A DNA stretch of 64,000 nt from Epiperipatus broadwayi (GCA_028023455.1 JAQFVV010013336.1:1-64000); one strand, 5' to 3'. Shown: positions 35,524 to 48,069, numbered from the stretch's first letter. The notes: generated from the sequence alone by a model not told the origin. A program made the numbers and translations.

Positions 35524-36933
35524 TTAGATTGTCTTTCTTTTCATGAACCTATCTCCTTAGGCTGCCTTTTGAAAAAATTTCAATCTTATATTTTTCAATG
35601 TTCAATACTACACATTGTTAATTCAAGTGACTGAATTACCTACAATAGTAGCATCTATTCAATGGTCATCTCATTTTAGTACAGCTTTGAAAAAATGGGT
35701 CTTCAATCACTAAAATAATTATTCTACCATCTTTTTATACTTCACTGCATGTACCATATCATTTATTTAGCTCATCTATTTATTCTCTAATACTTTTCAC
35801 TATTTATGTGCTAACATTCAAGTTTTCTTATTTTTAAGCAGTGACATATCATGATTTATATGTACAACATATAGAAACCTAAAAAGATTTACTTTCTCTG
35901 TCAATAATTTTCATCTGTTTAAAGAGTCACTCAATCTGAGTACTGCTACATGGCATTTTTTGGATTTTGCAGTCCGTTTCAAAATATTTCTTCATTTATT
36001 CCTTAGCAGTCATCATCTGATTTCAATAAATACATATTGATTATCTTTCTCTACACTCTGGCATAAATTACCCCCCCCCCAATCAGTGTTTTCTCCTCAA
36101 AACCCTACTTTATGCCTTGATTAGTAATCATTTCATGTCACTAAATCTATGACTGATTCTTAGGATCTCATTCTTGAATACAACATTTTGTCAGATGGTA
36201 TTTCAAAAACAGGAATAGTCCATCAAAATGTGTTGATTATATTTAATTTAACAACATTTAGTAGGATTAAACTTTTAATAAAAAGCAAGAGTAAGTATAA
36301 AGAAACAGAAATCACATATATTTTAGTGGTTTAAAAAAGAAATAACCAAAAAAAAAAAAAGAGACTTAACCTATAATCTTTTAAAACACAACTTAAATAA
36401 AATCAAATTATGAATAATTCACGTGCACAAAAATACTCCTACCTATATTTCAAGTTAAATTAATTAGAAATACATAGCTATATATAGAGAGATTTATTAA
36501 AATTAAAATAATCTTAGTTTTCAATAACAAAATAAATATACATAAAAATATTTAATAAGACTAAAATTACTAACAAAGGTAATAAAATAAATTGATATAA
36601 ATGATTTTCCAAAAAAAGATAGCCTATAAAAGAACAAAAAAATAATAACAATAATAATAATAATTATCTTTTAATTCTGATAAAATAATATTAATAATAA
36701 TAATTTTGTTTTAGACTCCAGAAAAATTCTCTTCGAACTTAAAAAAAAAAATCTCTCTCTCGTGAAATAACAAATCATGTTGTTGTTTTTTTAAATAATA
36801 TTTCATATCTGCTTATTAACATAGTGAAAATAGTGGTTAGGGCTAAAAATTTATGAATCAACTAAAGAAGGTATATAAATAAAAAAATTTCACTTGGTCA
36901 ACTGAATAAAAGAGATGCTTGGATTTTCATATA
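35524..36933. other. AT-rich intronic sequence, nothing recognised
   Basis: It contains a C-run at 36071-36080 and an (AAT)n tract at about 36647-36663. No gene is supported. Confidence 0.5.
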
Positions 36934-36947
36934 ACACATATCAGTTG

Positions 36948-37061
36948 TTGTTTTTTCATATGTCATAGCATCGGCCGGGATGCGAACCCACAACCGTCTG
37001 CAACCAACTACTTGCTTGCAAAGCGACTGCGATGACCTCTCGGCTAACAACGCTTGACATG
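36948..37061 (-). mobile_element. tRNA-derived SINE with long variable arm
   Basis: On the minus strand: ATGTCAAGCGTTGTTAGCCG (extended acceptor plus A-box), a TTTGCAA anticodon-like loop, an inserted AGTAGTTGGTTGCAGACGG, then TGGGTTCGCATCCC (B-box/T-arm), CGATGCTATGACAT and an A-rich tail. It is flanked by an exact 14-bp duplication, ACACATATCAGTTG (36934-36947 and 37062-37075). ATGTCA and TGACAT at the two ends pair, as in the Gly-type SINE at 31784-31903. Confidence 0.9.
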
Positions 37062-37075
37062 ACACATATCAGTTG

Positions 37076-40000
37076 ACCTCTCAATAAATAAAATATATAA
37101 CTTTATGGTACTTTACAATTATTTGCTTTACTTATTTAACAAACGAATAATCTTCAAAATGTATTAAAACTAACATATTTATTATCAAACTAAAAATTAA
37201 ATAAGTAAATGAATTAACGTTATTATTTCTTTAATAACTCTTTTAACTCCCTGGTTAGTTCTCTTGAAACGTTTGATTGGTTGAATTACTTGCACAGTAG
37301 TTATTTCAATATATTTTTCAACAAATGACAGAAGATATAAGATATATCTCTCAATTCTTTTGATTTTACAAAAATATGCAAAGTTTAACCACATCTCGAT
37401 TTTTTTTTTATATATATGATAAAGGCAATTGAATATATATATTAAATATTTATTTTAATCCAAGATAAATGTTCAATACATGTATCACAAATTAAAATCA
37501 GAAATTATGGATACATCTTTCCAGAACAAGAATAATCTCATCTTCCTCAAAGCAAAGGTGGGGATGAGACTGCTAGTTTCAAAACACTGATGCCAAAATT
37601 AGAATTACTTAACCTTTTCTTGGCCAATATGAGATTTCCAAAGTCAAAACTAAAATGACATATTTTAATCTTTATTTTCTTCTGAACTATATTGACTATT
37701 ATCTGTAATTATAGGCTTAATCAAACACGATGGCAGTTGGAACATACCTAATAAAATGTATGTACTACATTTCACATTAAATTGTTTTAATCAACGGCCC
37801 GGGAATGGTCATATTTTATAGCTTTAGCTTGAAAACGGCGCCATCCAACGGAATCTTTATCTATAAGACAAGCACCATGAATAATAATCATTAACAAACT
37901 GTTTTTTTTTCATTAATTTTTCATTATAACAACTGAATTACAATTCTATGTTTAAAAAACAGTAATAAAATTAGCAGTCTTTATTTCATATTTAAATAAA
38001 TATAGGGAGCCTATTTTGTATATTACAAGTTTCATAGTTATTTATTATAATAATTGTAATTTAATATGTTCAATATATTTAATCAGTCTAAATAATAATA
38101 TTTTTATCAGTCTAAGGAAATGGGAAACATCTACCTTGCAATTCCTTAATGTAATAAAAAGTATATAAATGTTACACAATGATAAATATCAGTAAGTTGG
38201 GGTAAAAAGGTTTTTAAAAAAAAACAGTCTTCAAAATGGCCTGCCAATAATCTAAAGTCTATCCAGCTTCTTTCCAAAGCAAAATAGTGGAAAAGCTGAC
38301 ATTATTCAATATAATATTCAACAGTCAAATAGTGAATGTTTAATTTTTTTTTTCTTTGTTTTTATCCTATAGTTAATAATAGCTAAACACTAATTTACTT
38401 CTTAATAAATAGAATATCTGTATGGATTAGATAAGAGTCCACCTACCTGCCTTATATAAGATCCTGTTTGCACCTAAAAAAAAACTTGCTAAACTTGGAG
38501 TAATGGGCATGGAAGAGAAAGCACTAAATGTTATTCCATGAGATTCTTAGAGTTGAATTTAGTATAGCCATATGTTTATATTGTAATTGTCAGAATTTCA
38601 CAACTCACAAGCAAATCACCTGGCTGCAATCCGCATGTGCATTCCACATTCTGACATCACAGAATACCAACTTTATCTTTTATGGGCTGCTAAGGTCAGG
38701 GAGAAACAAGAGACCCTTAACAATTTACCTAAATTATTGATTGCAAATAAAGATGACAAACTGCCAAAAATAATAAGACAACACTATTTATTCACATATA
38801 TACAACACAAAACATACACTGGCATGACTTTAATTAATTGATTCATAAATTAACTTAAGATAAATAAATTTTTCCAACTTTTCTTACATTAATTTAATTT
38901 TAATTATGCACAGATATAATATGTGGTGGTGTAACGATTCAATATTTTAAAATAATTCCTATTTGAAACTATTAATATAGAATATTATTAACGTTAATTG
39001 TTTGAATGGGTTCCAATCTATTGCATAGATACCTAACTGCTGTCAATTCTCATACGCACTGTACATAAGCTAACTGGCCCTGTTTAATGATGATAATACA
39101 AGCTTATAAACTAAGAATGATCTTACTAATTGACTGCTTTAATCAATTCCAGGCCATGATATTAGTATGCAATAAATAATAAAATAATTGTAAAATACAG
39201 AAAATCGCATCTGTACTACAATGGTATCTATATAAGAGCAAATACATGTGGTAATTGTATGTCTATAGTAGGAATTAACTGTTTACTGCATGTATAGCAT
39301 ACAGTGGCCAGCAGTTGCTTACGTATCACAATGGCATGTATGAAAGAAAATTGGATGGATATGGTAGAAATTGATTATCTACTGCATACCACTGTTTAAA
39401 TAATATAATGATTGTAAGGAATCAGCAGTCACAAATGATGTTACAATCATCAAATACTAATGTGTTACATAAAAATAAAAATCAGATACAACTTGTGACA
39501 TGAATTGACAGCCGTACTTTATTATCAATCATAATAATTCAAATACAAGACCAGTTAGCTAAAACTGACAACTACTTAATAGAACTCTAATCTAGCTTGC
39601 AACATTTAATAGCATGGCAAGAGATTGTGATTATAAGCTAATTGCCTTTTATAGATTAATTTTTATATGCGTATCACTGATTAAATAGTGGCATGATAAA
39701 GAGACTAAACTCCCATCTCTTACCACACCTACTTGTATACAGACAAAAAATAAATCATTATTCATTAACAAACTTCATTAGATCAGAGATAATAATTAAC
39801 TAAGTACTAGTTTAAAAGTTATACTTATTCTTTCAGGTTAACAATTCATATCCAGTCTTTAAGTATCTGCAGAGTTGGTTCTTTACCATAGCTATGGTGG
39901 TTGAAGGTTTAATTAACATTCAGACTCGGCAGTGATTTCATTTTGTCTTAATGGCTGGTTCTTCCAGTGGCACTGTACATCAGATTTTTACTTATATCAG

Positions 40001-40537
40001 GTGGATACATAGTGGATGCATGTTCAGACAGTTTCTTCTATTGTTGACAGGCTTCTTCAGTCATGAGTTTTTCAGTCTACCCTCTGTCAGCTTGACAGAG
40101 CTACTCCTGCATGGTAGATGTGGCAGGAATTAGTAGATTAATTATTTGACTCGACTCACAGAATAACAGCCTACAATGAATCCTGAAAGCTGGCAAGAAT
40201 TAATTCAAGAAGAAGAATACTTGCAGAAAAACGATGGAAAGATAAAAAAAGATCATCCTTAAACATAATTTCCAGCATTATTTATATGACTTTCAGCTAT
40301 CTTATCAGTAAAATTTAGATTCATTCTCTGATTTATTGGCCATAAATAACTCCATTACTTTTTTGCTGAGGTCCACAAGTTTATTTGTCCAATACCCTAC
40401 TTGCAAGCTCTTATTTTTGAGCAGAGAATAATAGCCTTTTTCATTAAATTATTTTAATTATTTTTATCTTCTTAAATCTAATCTAGTAATTTTTAATTAC
40501 TTTTCTAGAATGTCATGTCCACCTTTTTTTTTTTATT
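37076..40537. other. Intronic sequence without a supported gene
   Basis: The overlapping frames at 38528-38841 (one contains NHLAAIRMCIPHSDITEY) have near-protein composition but match nothing I recognise; a LINE scrap is possible. Around 39230-39420, variants of TACTGCATGTATAGCATACA recur. At 40043-40064, GACAGGCTTCTTCAGTCATG faintly resembles the hairpin-family core. The frame at 39951-40133 is not called. Confidence 0.4.
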
Positions 40538-41230
40538 AACAAAGCAAAACTCTCCATACAGTATTGCCACCCTGTGCCAACCAGAGCCACAAGCCAGAAA
40601 CTAGTCTGGGGATATTGGATGAGTAGGCATTAGATAGGGATTTTATGCACAAGCCTTGTGGCATTCATTGATTACTCTGGTTGGCACAGAGTGGCAATAC
40701 TGCATGGGGAGTTTTGCTTTGTTTATAAACAATTATGAGCTAGTATAAGATAGTGATCATGTGATGCTTAATGGTTTAACACCAATCCTGCCTAATAGGA
40801 TAGTGGTGGCTATGGTTCTTAAAGAGCCAAAGACACCAAAATGTATGGGTGCTGTACTGAGTTCAGACCCATGTGACTATATAAGTTATTGAGCTTAGAT
40901 TGAAAATGTTTTTGTGTTTTCAATTTCATTCTCATAGTTTTGTAGTTAAGTTGACATAAAAGATGGGTGCTGGAGGGTTGCATTGGATCCTAAGATCTAG
41001 GTGCAGTGCTCTCAGATCCAAAGATCCTCACTGACGATGGCCACAAGCCAGAAACTAGTCTGGGGATATTGGATGAGTAGGCATTAGATAGGGATTTTAT
41101 GCACAAGCCTTCTGGCATTCATTGATTACTCTGGTTGGCACAGGGTGGCAATACTGTATGGAGAGTTTTGCTTTGTTTATAAACAATTATGTGCTAGTAT
41201 AAGATAGTGATCATGTGATGCTTAATGGGG
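40538..41230 (+). mobile_element. Hairpin retroposon family A, composite dimer (A7/A8)
   Basis: A short left arm (AAAGCAAAACTCTCCATACA) joins directly to a right arm (CCACAAGCCAGAAACTAGTC) that ends at a first tail (GATGCTTAATGGTTTA, about 40786). Then come about 100 bp absent from other copies here (CACCAATCCTGCC, GGCTATGGTTCTTAAAGAGC), the A2-type centre (ATGTGACTATATAAG, TGCTGGAGGGTTG), and a second complete right arm and tail ending near 41230. TTTTTTTTATT lies on both sides (40527-40537 and 41231-41241), a possible but low-complexity 11-bp duplication. Confidence 0.8.
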
Positions 41231-41241
41231 TTTTTTTTATT

Positions 41242-41686
41242 GTTAAGGGAAAACACCTTTTTCTTTTAAACTACTGTGAAGTTAAATTTAGAATCAATTA
41301 TCTTTTAAAATTTAGAAAATATTTTGCATTTAACATTTATCTGTACATTTATAATATTAAAACTTTTAAACTTAAATTTTGGTTGTAATTTTTAATATTC
41401 GAACATGTGTTCATATATATAGCTTCAATATATATACACAAAGTGAATGAGTTTAAAACTAACTCTAGATTAATATTTTACCATTTAAATGTCAACATGA
41501 AACTGAAAGTAATTGTTCTATCATAAACATAATTATAATCATTTGTGTTTAAAAACTGACCGTAAGAAGTAAATAGTGAATAGGACTTAATTATTATGTA
41601 TAATAATTTATGCTAAGTTTCCTCGTTAAAAATTTTACTTTTATCAGATATAATCAGTGTCCTTCCTCTATGTTAATTAGAACTAT
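41242..41686. other. AT-rich intronic sequence, nothing recognised
   Basis: No supported gene or element. Confidence 0.5.
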
Positions 41687-41699
41687 AATCCAAATTTTA

Positions 41700-42265
41700 T
41701 TACATTGTACAGGCTTATCCCTGCATTTATATATGTAATATATGCTGGATTCGAACTCAGACTTTCACATGACCACAACTCTCAATGCCATCTTATATTG
41801 CTAACCCACCTGATCATACACATGTTGAAATGATAAATAATCATCAATATGCGTATTTTGTGCTAAACCAGTACTCATCAGTTGGTCCAGATTACCATCT
41901 CCACACATATATACAATCAGTACTCAGCTTTATATTAAGATAGTCAATCTTCATACTTTAATGGACAATGTGGGCTTTGAACATTCCATCATCAGGTTTT
42001 CCATGAAATGGAAGGCTGAAGAGTTGTGGGTTGGAGTAGTTTAAAGCCTGTCCATTAAATAGTATGAAGATTGGCTATCTTAATATAAAGCTGAGTACTA
42101 ATTGTATATATGTGTGGAGATGGTAATCTGGACCAACTGATGAGTGCTGGTTTAGCACAAAATACGTATATTGATGATTATTTATCTTTTTAACATGTGT
42201 GATCAGGTGGGTCAACAATATAAGATGGCACTGAGAGTTGTGGGTAGTGTGAAAGTCTGAGTTCG
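41700..42265 (-). mobile_element. Foldback element family B, complete copy B2
   Basis: Long inverted arms: GGATTCGAACTCAGACTTTC at 41748 mirrors GAAAGTCTGAGTTCGAATCC ending at 42270. Inward the arms pair through TTAGCACAAAATACGTATAT and its mirror near 41860, and ATAGTATGAAGATTGGCTAT and its mirror. At 42260-42270 AGTTCGAATCC fits the pol III B-box consensus in all but its first base. An unpaired tail lies at the left (41700-41747), so the copy is read as minus orientation. AATCCAAATTTTA occurs at 41687-41699 and 42266-42278, a candidate duplication that overlaps the arm by five bases. Confidence 0.8.
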
Positions 42266-42551
42266 AATCCAAATTTTAAAAAATGTAATTATGAAAAATA
42301 TTTATATTTTTTAATTAAATTATTAGCATTTTTTTTTTCATATTTTGATACACTTAATCTGACAATTTGCAGTTGAATCTTAGTTAATAATAATTTACTA
42401 AATGACAATTATTACTTAAACCAACTATGAGTGAGAACATTGGTAGCCAATATAATATTGAAGAATTGACTGTGAGCATATAAAATAAGAATAAATTTAA
42501 GCATACAAAAACCAATTTCACTTATATATACAAGTATTAAAAGGTATTTGT

Positions 42552-43423
42552 GATTGTAATTATATGTTGGACAATTTCCATTAACTAAGATTACTGGTTA
42601 AATGTTTTAAGAAAAATGAACTTTTCAAATACATTCAACTATTAGTAATAGCACAAAGATTAATATATAACAACATTTTGAGTGGTGTCATTTTCTTCTC
42701 TTCTTCGGGTATTGCTGGCTTGACTAGCGGGAGTACTAGCAAGGGAATCAAACCAGGTCTTTTATATTCATGAAAATTGAATTTAAGGTAATACTCTAAC
42801 CAATTAGGCTATTCTGTCAAAGGCAACAGCCAATAGAAATTTCATATATTTATCTATGAGAATTCTTCGGAGTTCTCTATTTTTTTTTTCTTAAGGTCAA
42901 GATTAACAAATTGTTTCCAAACATTATGAATTATGTTAAGCATTGGTGGCCTAGCAATTAGCATAGCTGCCTTCCAAGCAGCCGGCCCAAGTTCGCTTCC
43001 CGGTCAATGCTTTGACATATAAAAAAAAAAATTATGACACAAGGTTGACTTACAGAGTTGTCTGGCATTCTCATGTGATAGTTTCTAGTATCTGGAAACT
43101 ACTTAACCTTTCTCTTAAAAAAAAAAAAAAAGGTGAAAAAATCAGGAGAATTCTCATAAATAAATATATTAAATTTCTACTGACTGTTGACTTTGATAGA
43201 ATAGCAAAGTAGGTTTGATTTCCTTGCTAATACTGTCACTGGTCAGACATGCAAAATCTGAAAAAGAGAGACTAGTAATACCATTCAAAACATTGTGTTA
43301 TACACTAATTTGTGTGTTATTGCTAATAAATGAATATATTTGAAAAGTTTAAATAAAGTTTTAATATTTCCTAAAAACCATTTAACGATTAATATTGGAT
43401 GCTGGAAATAATACATCATAGAA
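42552..43423. mobile_element. Foldback element family C, long copy C2
   Basis: Outer arms (ATGTTGGACAATTTCC; ACTATTAGTAATAGCACAAA) match element C1 and are mirrored at 43310-43410. Inner arms contain GGAATCAAACCAGGTC near 42745, mirrored by GGTTTGATTTCCTTGC near 43212. A Gly-type SINE (42930-43030) sits in the loop. The flanks TATTAAAAGGTATTT and TATTAAAAAGACATTT resemble each other, a possible decayed duplication of about 15 bp. Confidence 0.75.
42930..43030 (+). mobile_element. tRNA-Gly(TCC)-like SINE inside foldback C2
   Basis: The 71-nt body at 42940-43010 has GCATTGG/TCAATGC acceptor halves, anticodon loop CTTCCAA and a B-box-like GTTCGCTTCCC. ATGTTAA and TTTGACAT outside extend the acceptor stem. 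A 12-nt A-rich tail (43019-43030) precedes the 7-bp duplication ATTATGA (42923-42929 and 43031-43037). This proves insertion after the foldback was in place. Confidence 0.85.
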
Positions 43424-43680
43424 TTACAAATATTAAAAAGACATTTTTATTAACAAATATTATACAAAAATTTAATTATACATATATATAGCTTTTAGCC
43501 AGGCTTTAAGAATGACTCTTTCTGGCAATCAATATATTATAGAATTTTTCCAAATATAAATGATTTTATTAATAGTAAAAACACACACAAAAAAAATTAA
43601 ACATCAGAAAAAATTGTTAACTAACCTACTCTTTTTTTTTTTTTGACGTAATTATTATAAATAAGAGAAATAAAAAAAAA

Positions 43681-43934
43681 TTTATATTAAATGCTTTTAT
43701 TGACGGTACCACAGTTTGGGTTTTTGAATTTAATTGGAAATAAAAGCATGGGGGGGGGTCCAGAAATTAATTAAGTCAATCCCTTGTTATAATATATAGG
43801 GATTGACTTAATTAATTTCTGGACACCCCCCCCCATGTTTTTATTTTAAGTTAAATCTAAAAACCCCAATTGTGATTGAAGAAACTTTTTTTTTTCTTTT
43901 TAGTACATGGTCAATAAAAGCACATTTAATATAA
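43681..43934. mobile_element. Palindromic MITE-like element with a central perfect hairpin
   Basis: TTTATATTAAATGCTTTTAT at 43681 mirrors the right end at about 43934. The centre is a perfect stem, CAGAAATTAATTAAGTCAAT, with G-run and C-run flanks (43752-43760 and 43826-43834). The transcript of either strand would form a stable hairpin. No ORF and no certain target-site duplication. Confidence 0.75.
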
Positions 43935-44623
43935 AAAAAAAAACAAATGTATCTATTATTTTTAAATTTTTAGTATTGGTACAATAAATGAAAATGTGTA
44001 AAACTATACTGCACTTTAAATTGACTGGACACTTAGTCCAAAGTTAAAATGTATACCCCTTATGTACATATCATATGTAGTATGTGTAAATAATAATATA
44101 TGTGTATATAAGTGATTCAAAATATAAAATATTCTTTTAACTGAAAAGTGTTAAACATTTTTACTTTAGAAATATTTTATTTAAAAAAACGCTTACTAAA
44201 ACTATTGTAAATGTACTTCATTTAATACATATAATTTTTATTTAAATCAATTTCACACATATAATATATACCTCACTGGATATTTCTGCAGTAAGTTAAT
44301 ATGTATACACTTTATATTGAAACAGTAAGATACGCCATACCAATTTTAGTTTCACCTTGCCTTCCTGTTTCTACCTCATGCCTCTATTTAAAACCCTAAT
44401 TTTATCGTATTGTGTGTGTACTGGGTATATTTACCAAAATCCCGCCTAAATTTATATGTCTAATGGGGTGCCCGGGGTTTTATAATAATTAAAATTGTCT
44501 TAAACGGTTTTATTTTCAAACCGTCGAGTATATATTACGTATATATGCTTGTACAATAAAGTAGGTCACATATTTTCATCTACACACTATGCGATTAATA
44601 TTTAAAATTTATGAAAAGATTTA

Positions 44624-44760
44624 TAATACATTTAATCAGCCATTCAAGCTATTGTGCGCTTTTTATGAGTATTAAATAATAGTATTTAGGAAATAGCTTG
44701 AATGGCTGATTAAATGTATTACAATTAGAAACAGCGCTAAAAATAAATGTTTATTTACAT
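44624..44760 (+). mobile_element. Small hairpin retroposon (family J)
   Basis: Exact 30-bp inverted arms (TAATACATTTAATCAGCCAT outward, 44624-44653 and 44692-44721) enclose a 38-bp loop. An unpaired 39-bp tail (CAATTAGAAACAGCGCTAAA onward) runs to 44760. A 14-bp duplication, TATGAAAAGATTTA, flanks it (44610-44623 and 44760-44773, sharing the last base of the tail). It has the same plan as family A: hairpin, one-sided tail, long duplication. Confidence 0.85.
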
Positions 44761-44774
44761 ATGAAAAGATTTAT

Positions 44775-47119
44775 TTAAAATTTGTTGTTTTTAAATCTGT
44801 TTATTTTGTGATGTATTCCACTATATTTGTTTGCATTTAATAAAATAATATCACTGATAAATATATTCTGGAAATTAAATTCAAAAAAGTTTTATAAATA
44901 TAAGATGTTATTTAGTTTTTCAAAAACATGCCATTTTAAATCAGTGAGGGTAGGGAAAGAACAATAGTGGCTAATTTTAACTAGATTGGTGCCAGTTTTA
45001 CTAGTAGATTTGATAAGATTAAAAACAATGCTTACGAGCAGATTTAATTTAAAAATGCAGTCCGTGTTTTCCAATTTATTAATAACTTAAGGAATGGATT
45101 TTACTACCACAGGGTTAGATTGTAATCAGAGAGAGCATATAAATAGGGCTGATTGATTATTATAAGATTATTATTATAGAGTTATTAATTAATCTGCCTG
45201 AAAATGTGACAGCAAAAGTTATATTTTCTGTAATTTTGAAATTTATTTTTTAATAGTTTTCATTTTATTTGCGTTATCGGACTGACCGGCTTGTTTGTTA
45301 GTTTAGAACAAGTTTTAAAATCGTTTAACCTTAGAATGACGAGGTAAAGGGCAGTAGGCTGTTTTCCCTCAGAAGCCAGTGCCTTGGCCATCCGTCATTC
45401 ACCATCCGATGTCCTGTCACCATATCATCAAGCCCAACTGAACCAGCCCAAAGAAATGCCTGCTCCTGAAATCTACTAACTGCTGCTGCGGAACAACAAA
45501 CCAGGGAGAATCAAAATTTGCTTAAGAACTTTGTTACAAATTTGGAAATGCCCACGGACGGATCTGAAAGAACGAGGTAATTAAAATCAACCCGAGATCT
45601 CGGAAACCTTCATACTATGTAGCTAATAAATTTTGTATGTTCCTTAATATGTATTTATTCAAGTGTTTTTTTTTTCTAATGCATGCTGAACTTGTGCTTG
45701 AGTTGATTTTCTATATATATATATATTTGTAAATGTCTTATTTAAATGTATTGTAATAAATATCAAATTAATTTCTTTAGGCAAATGCGAGTTACGTAGG
45801 GAAGTTAAATAATGCGTGGTTGCCATCTTAGTTTTTAAACTGCAAACACGCATCCCCCTCCCATCGTTTATGTATGTTTAAAGGTAGTTCTTATGTATCA
45901 TAAATTTTGTTAAAATAAGTATTTATTTCTCTAAGTTTTGTTGAGAGTCTGCTGGCCATTTAAAATATGAAATTTGAGAGCAAGCTATTTCTGTTCTTTA
46001 ATAACTTGCCCTTTGCTTTACTAAGTGTATTTTAAAATTTAACTGTGTTGCTAGTGAATATGCTTGGGTGCTGGAACCTTACCATTGGCAAAGGTCATCA
46101 ACGGTTAAATCCGTTCCCCTTATTTTACTCCGCGGTTCCCAGTACTGTGCTATAATGGCACATGGGAATTATTTCACGTATGTCCCCACAGTTACGAAGC
46201 TCCTGGAGTGCGGGGCCAGGCTTGACTGTGAGTGGGCTAGAGATGCCCCAAATAAAAGGCGAAATGCCTATCCAAAGCCAAGACCTTTTCTTCATAATTT
46301 ATAAAGTTGCATACTTAGAAACTGCACCTCCTCCTCGCATTAGATCGCTGGCACCACCGTACATTTTCCTTAGTAATTACTTTAAAAGAATTCTCATTAT
46401 TTAAATGAATTTTAAGTCCGTTCAATATAGCTCGATCTTATAATTGAGTTAATCACTTGGAGCGACTCTCGGTCTCCATTTAAGATTCCAATTATAGATA
46501 GTTTTAGAATATTCAAATTCTGTTAGACTTTACGTGACTCGCATATACCTACTGGGTCACTGTATTTTAGACACGTTATCTAAATGAACCCAAGTACGGG
46601 GTATCAGCCATCTTGTTGTTTATTGTAGATAGCTATCCAATTTATATAGCTAAACTATTTTCTATATCTAATTATTAAAATATTATTTGTAAATTTATTT
46701 CTTTTCTCTTTTTATTCAGGGTGTAATTTAAGTAACATACCATAGTGGGTTTATCTCAGGTACATTTATAAGTTATTGTTAAATGAACCTAGGGCTATTT
46801 TAGATTTAGAGTCTTTTGTTTTCTCCCTGATCACTGGCACTGGCATGAAATTATACTATTAGTAGCATCAAATGTGTTATCACATAGAGGGCATTGTGGA
46901 GTTTGGACTTTGGATTTGAACTTGGGATTTCTGGGAGGTAACCCTCCTAGTGTTGAGTTTTATGTCCCGGGTTTAAATTCTGCAGTGTGTTAGCGAGATA
47001 GACATGTTTTTGACCGTTACAATATACACATTATATTTAAGTATGTCTACATAAAAAAAAAAAATATTTATTATATTATAGTTATTATATGTCTACATAA
47101 TTATATATAAGTGTAATAA
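44775..47119. other. Less AT-biased block of unknown nature
   Basis: Mostly unique-looking sequence with higher G+C than its surroundings at 45340-45610, 46050-46560 and 46880-47020. A TATAAATAG box is at 45139-45147, and CTAATAAATTTTGTATG (possible poly-A signal) at about 45623-45639, both plus strand. Short frames at 46068-46404 match nothing I know. The block may be a decayed LTR-type element or non-repetitive intron. TGTAACGGTC on the minus strand at about 47021 would suit an LTR end, but I found no partner. Confidence 0.3.
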
Positions 47120-47360
47120 TGCTCAAAGCTAAATGGGTTTACTAAGTAACCATTAGTAACCAGTCCACACTTAGACAATCCCAATCTCAAATTTGTCAAA
47201 GTAACCTGCTTTTAGCACCCTCTATTGCTAAAAGGAGGTTGCCTTGACAACAGTTTGAAATTCTTGATTGTGAGGTTGCCTTGACAACAGTTTAAAATTC
47301 TTGATTGTTATCCATATTGGGATTACCTAAGAGTTAACTGGTTTTCTAATGGATAATTAT
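47120..47360. repeat. Foldback form of repeat D
   Basis: ACCATTAGTAACCAGTCCAC at the left is roughly mirrored by GTTAACTGGTTTTCTAATGG at the right. The interior holds a tandem repeat of GAGGTTGCCTTGACAACAGT (about 47236-47257 and 47271-47292). It relates to 2668-2770 and 3005-3115. Confidence 0.6.
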
Positions 47361-47990
47361 GTGTATAAGAAATCATTTGAAAAAAAAAATTTTTTTTAAA
47401 GAAAAAGCTTAGCAAAACAAATTAATATAATTTAATGTTATTAAATTTAAAAAAAAAAATCTTTATTGCAACCTCTCACGAGTTAAAATTGTCAAAAAAA
47501 AAAAATTATCAAAAACCTCTTATGAGTTAACAAATAAACAAACAAACAGACTTTTGAACTTCAATAAAAACATTTAATAAAAAAAAAAATTCTATAATTT
47601 AACACTTATATTAAAACATGTTTACTCATAATTAAAAATATATACTAAGTAATTTTTAAGTCAAATAGTTATGTATTTTAGAGTTTGTTAAAATATGTCA
47701 TGTGGCTCAAAACATGAGATATATAGACAGTGGCAACAATATCAAGCTGATAATGATCAGGTCTTCAAAAAACTCAATTGCATAGTAAAGGACATGATTT
47801 ATATTTAGAATTAAGTGTTTATAACAAATACACATTATTTCTAACACGCTTGGAAAGAGAAAAATTATAGGAATTGTAATCTAAATACTCTTATAAAGAA
47901 ATTATGTGGCAATGAACAAAATATATTAAACATATTAATAAAAACAAATGTAAGAATTTTTGACTGATAAATACTGTACATATGATAAGG
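47361..47990. other. AT-rich intronic sequence, nothing recognised
   Basis: Homopolymer-rich. AACCTCTCACGAGTTAA and AACCTCTTATGAGTTAA form a loose local repeat at about 47469-47530. No gene. Confidence 0.5.
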
Positions 47991-47994
47991 ATAT

Positions 47995-48069
47995 ATATGA
48001 GAAATGGTGACTGAACCAACAGACAAGTGCTGGTTCAGCATGAAATGCATCTTGGGAGTCATTTGTCTT
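47995..48069 (+). repeat. B/E-type repeat arm
   Basis: CAAGTGCTGGTTCAGCATGA and AATGCATCTTGGGAGTCATT match the family B/E arm. Family A copy A9 is inserted at its end. Confidence 0.55.

Noticed and set aside
39951-40133. 60-codon open frame on the plus strand
   Set aside because: No recognisable motif. Part of it overlaps sequence resembling the hairpin-family core, so it is likely repeat-derived non-coding sequence.
46068-46404. Two overlapping frames in the less AT-biased block
   Set aside because: No domain or codon pattern is convincing, and splice signals could not be placed.
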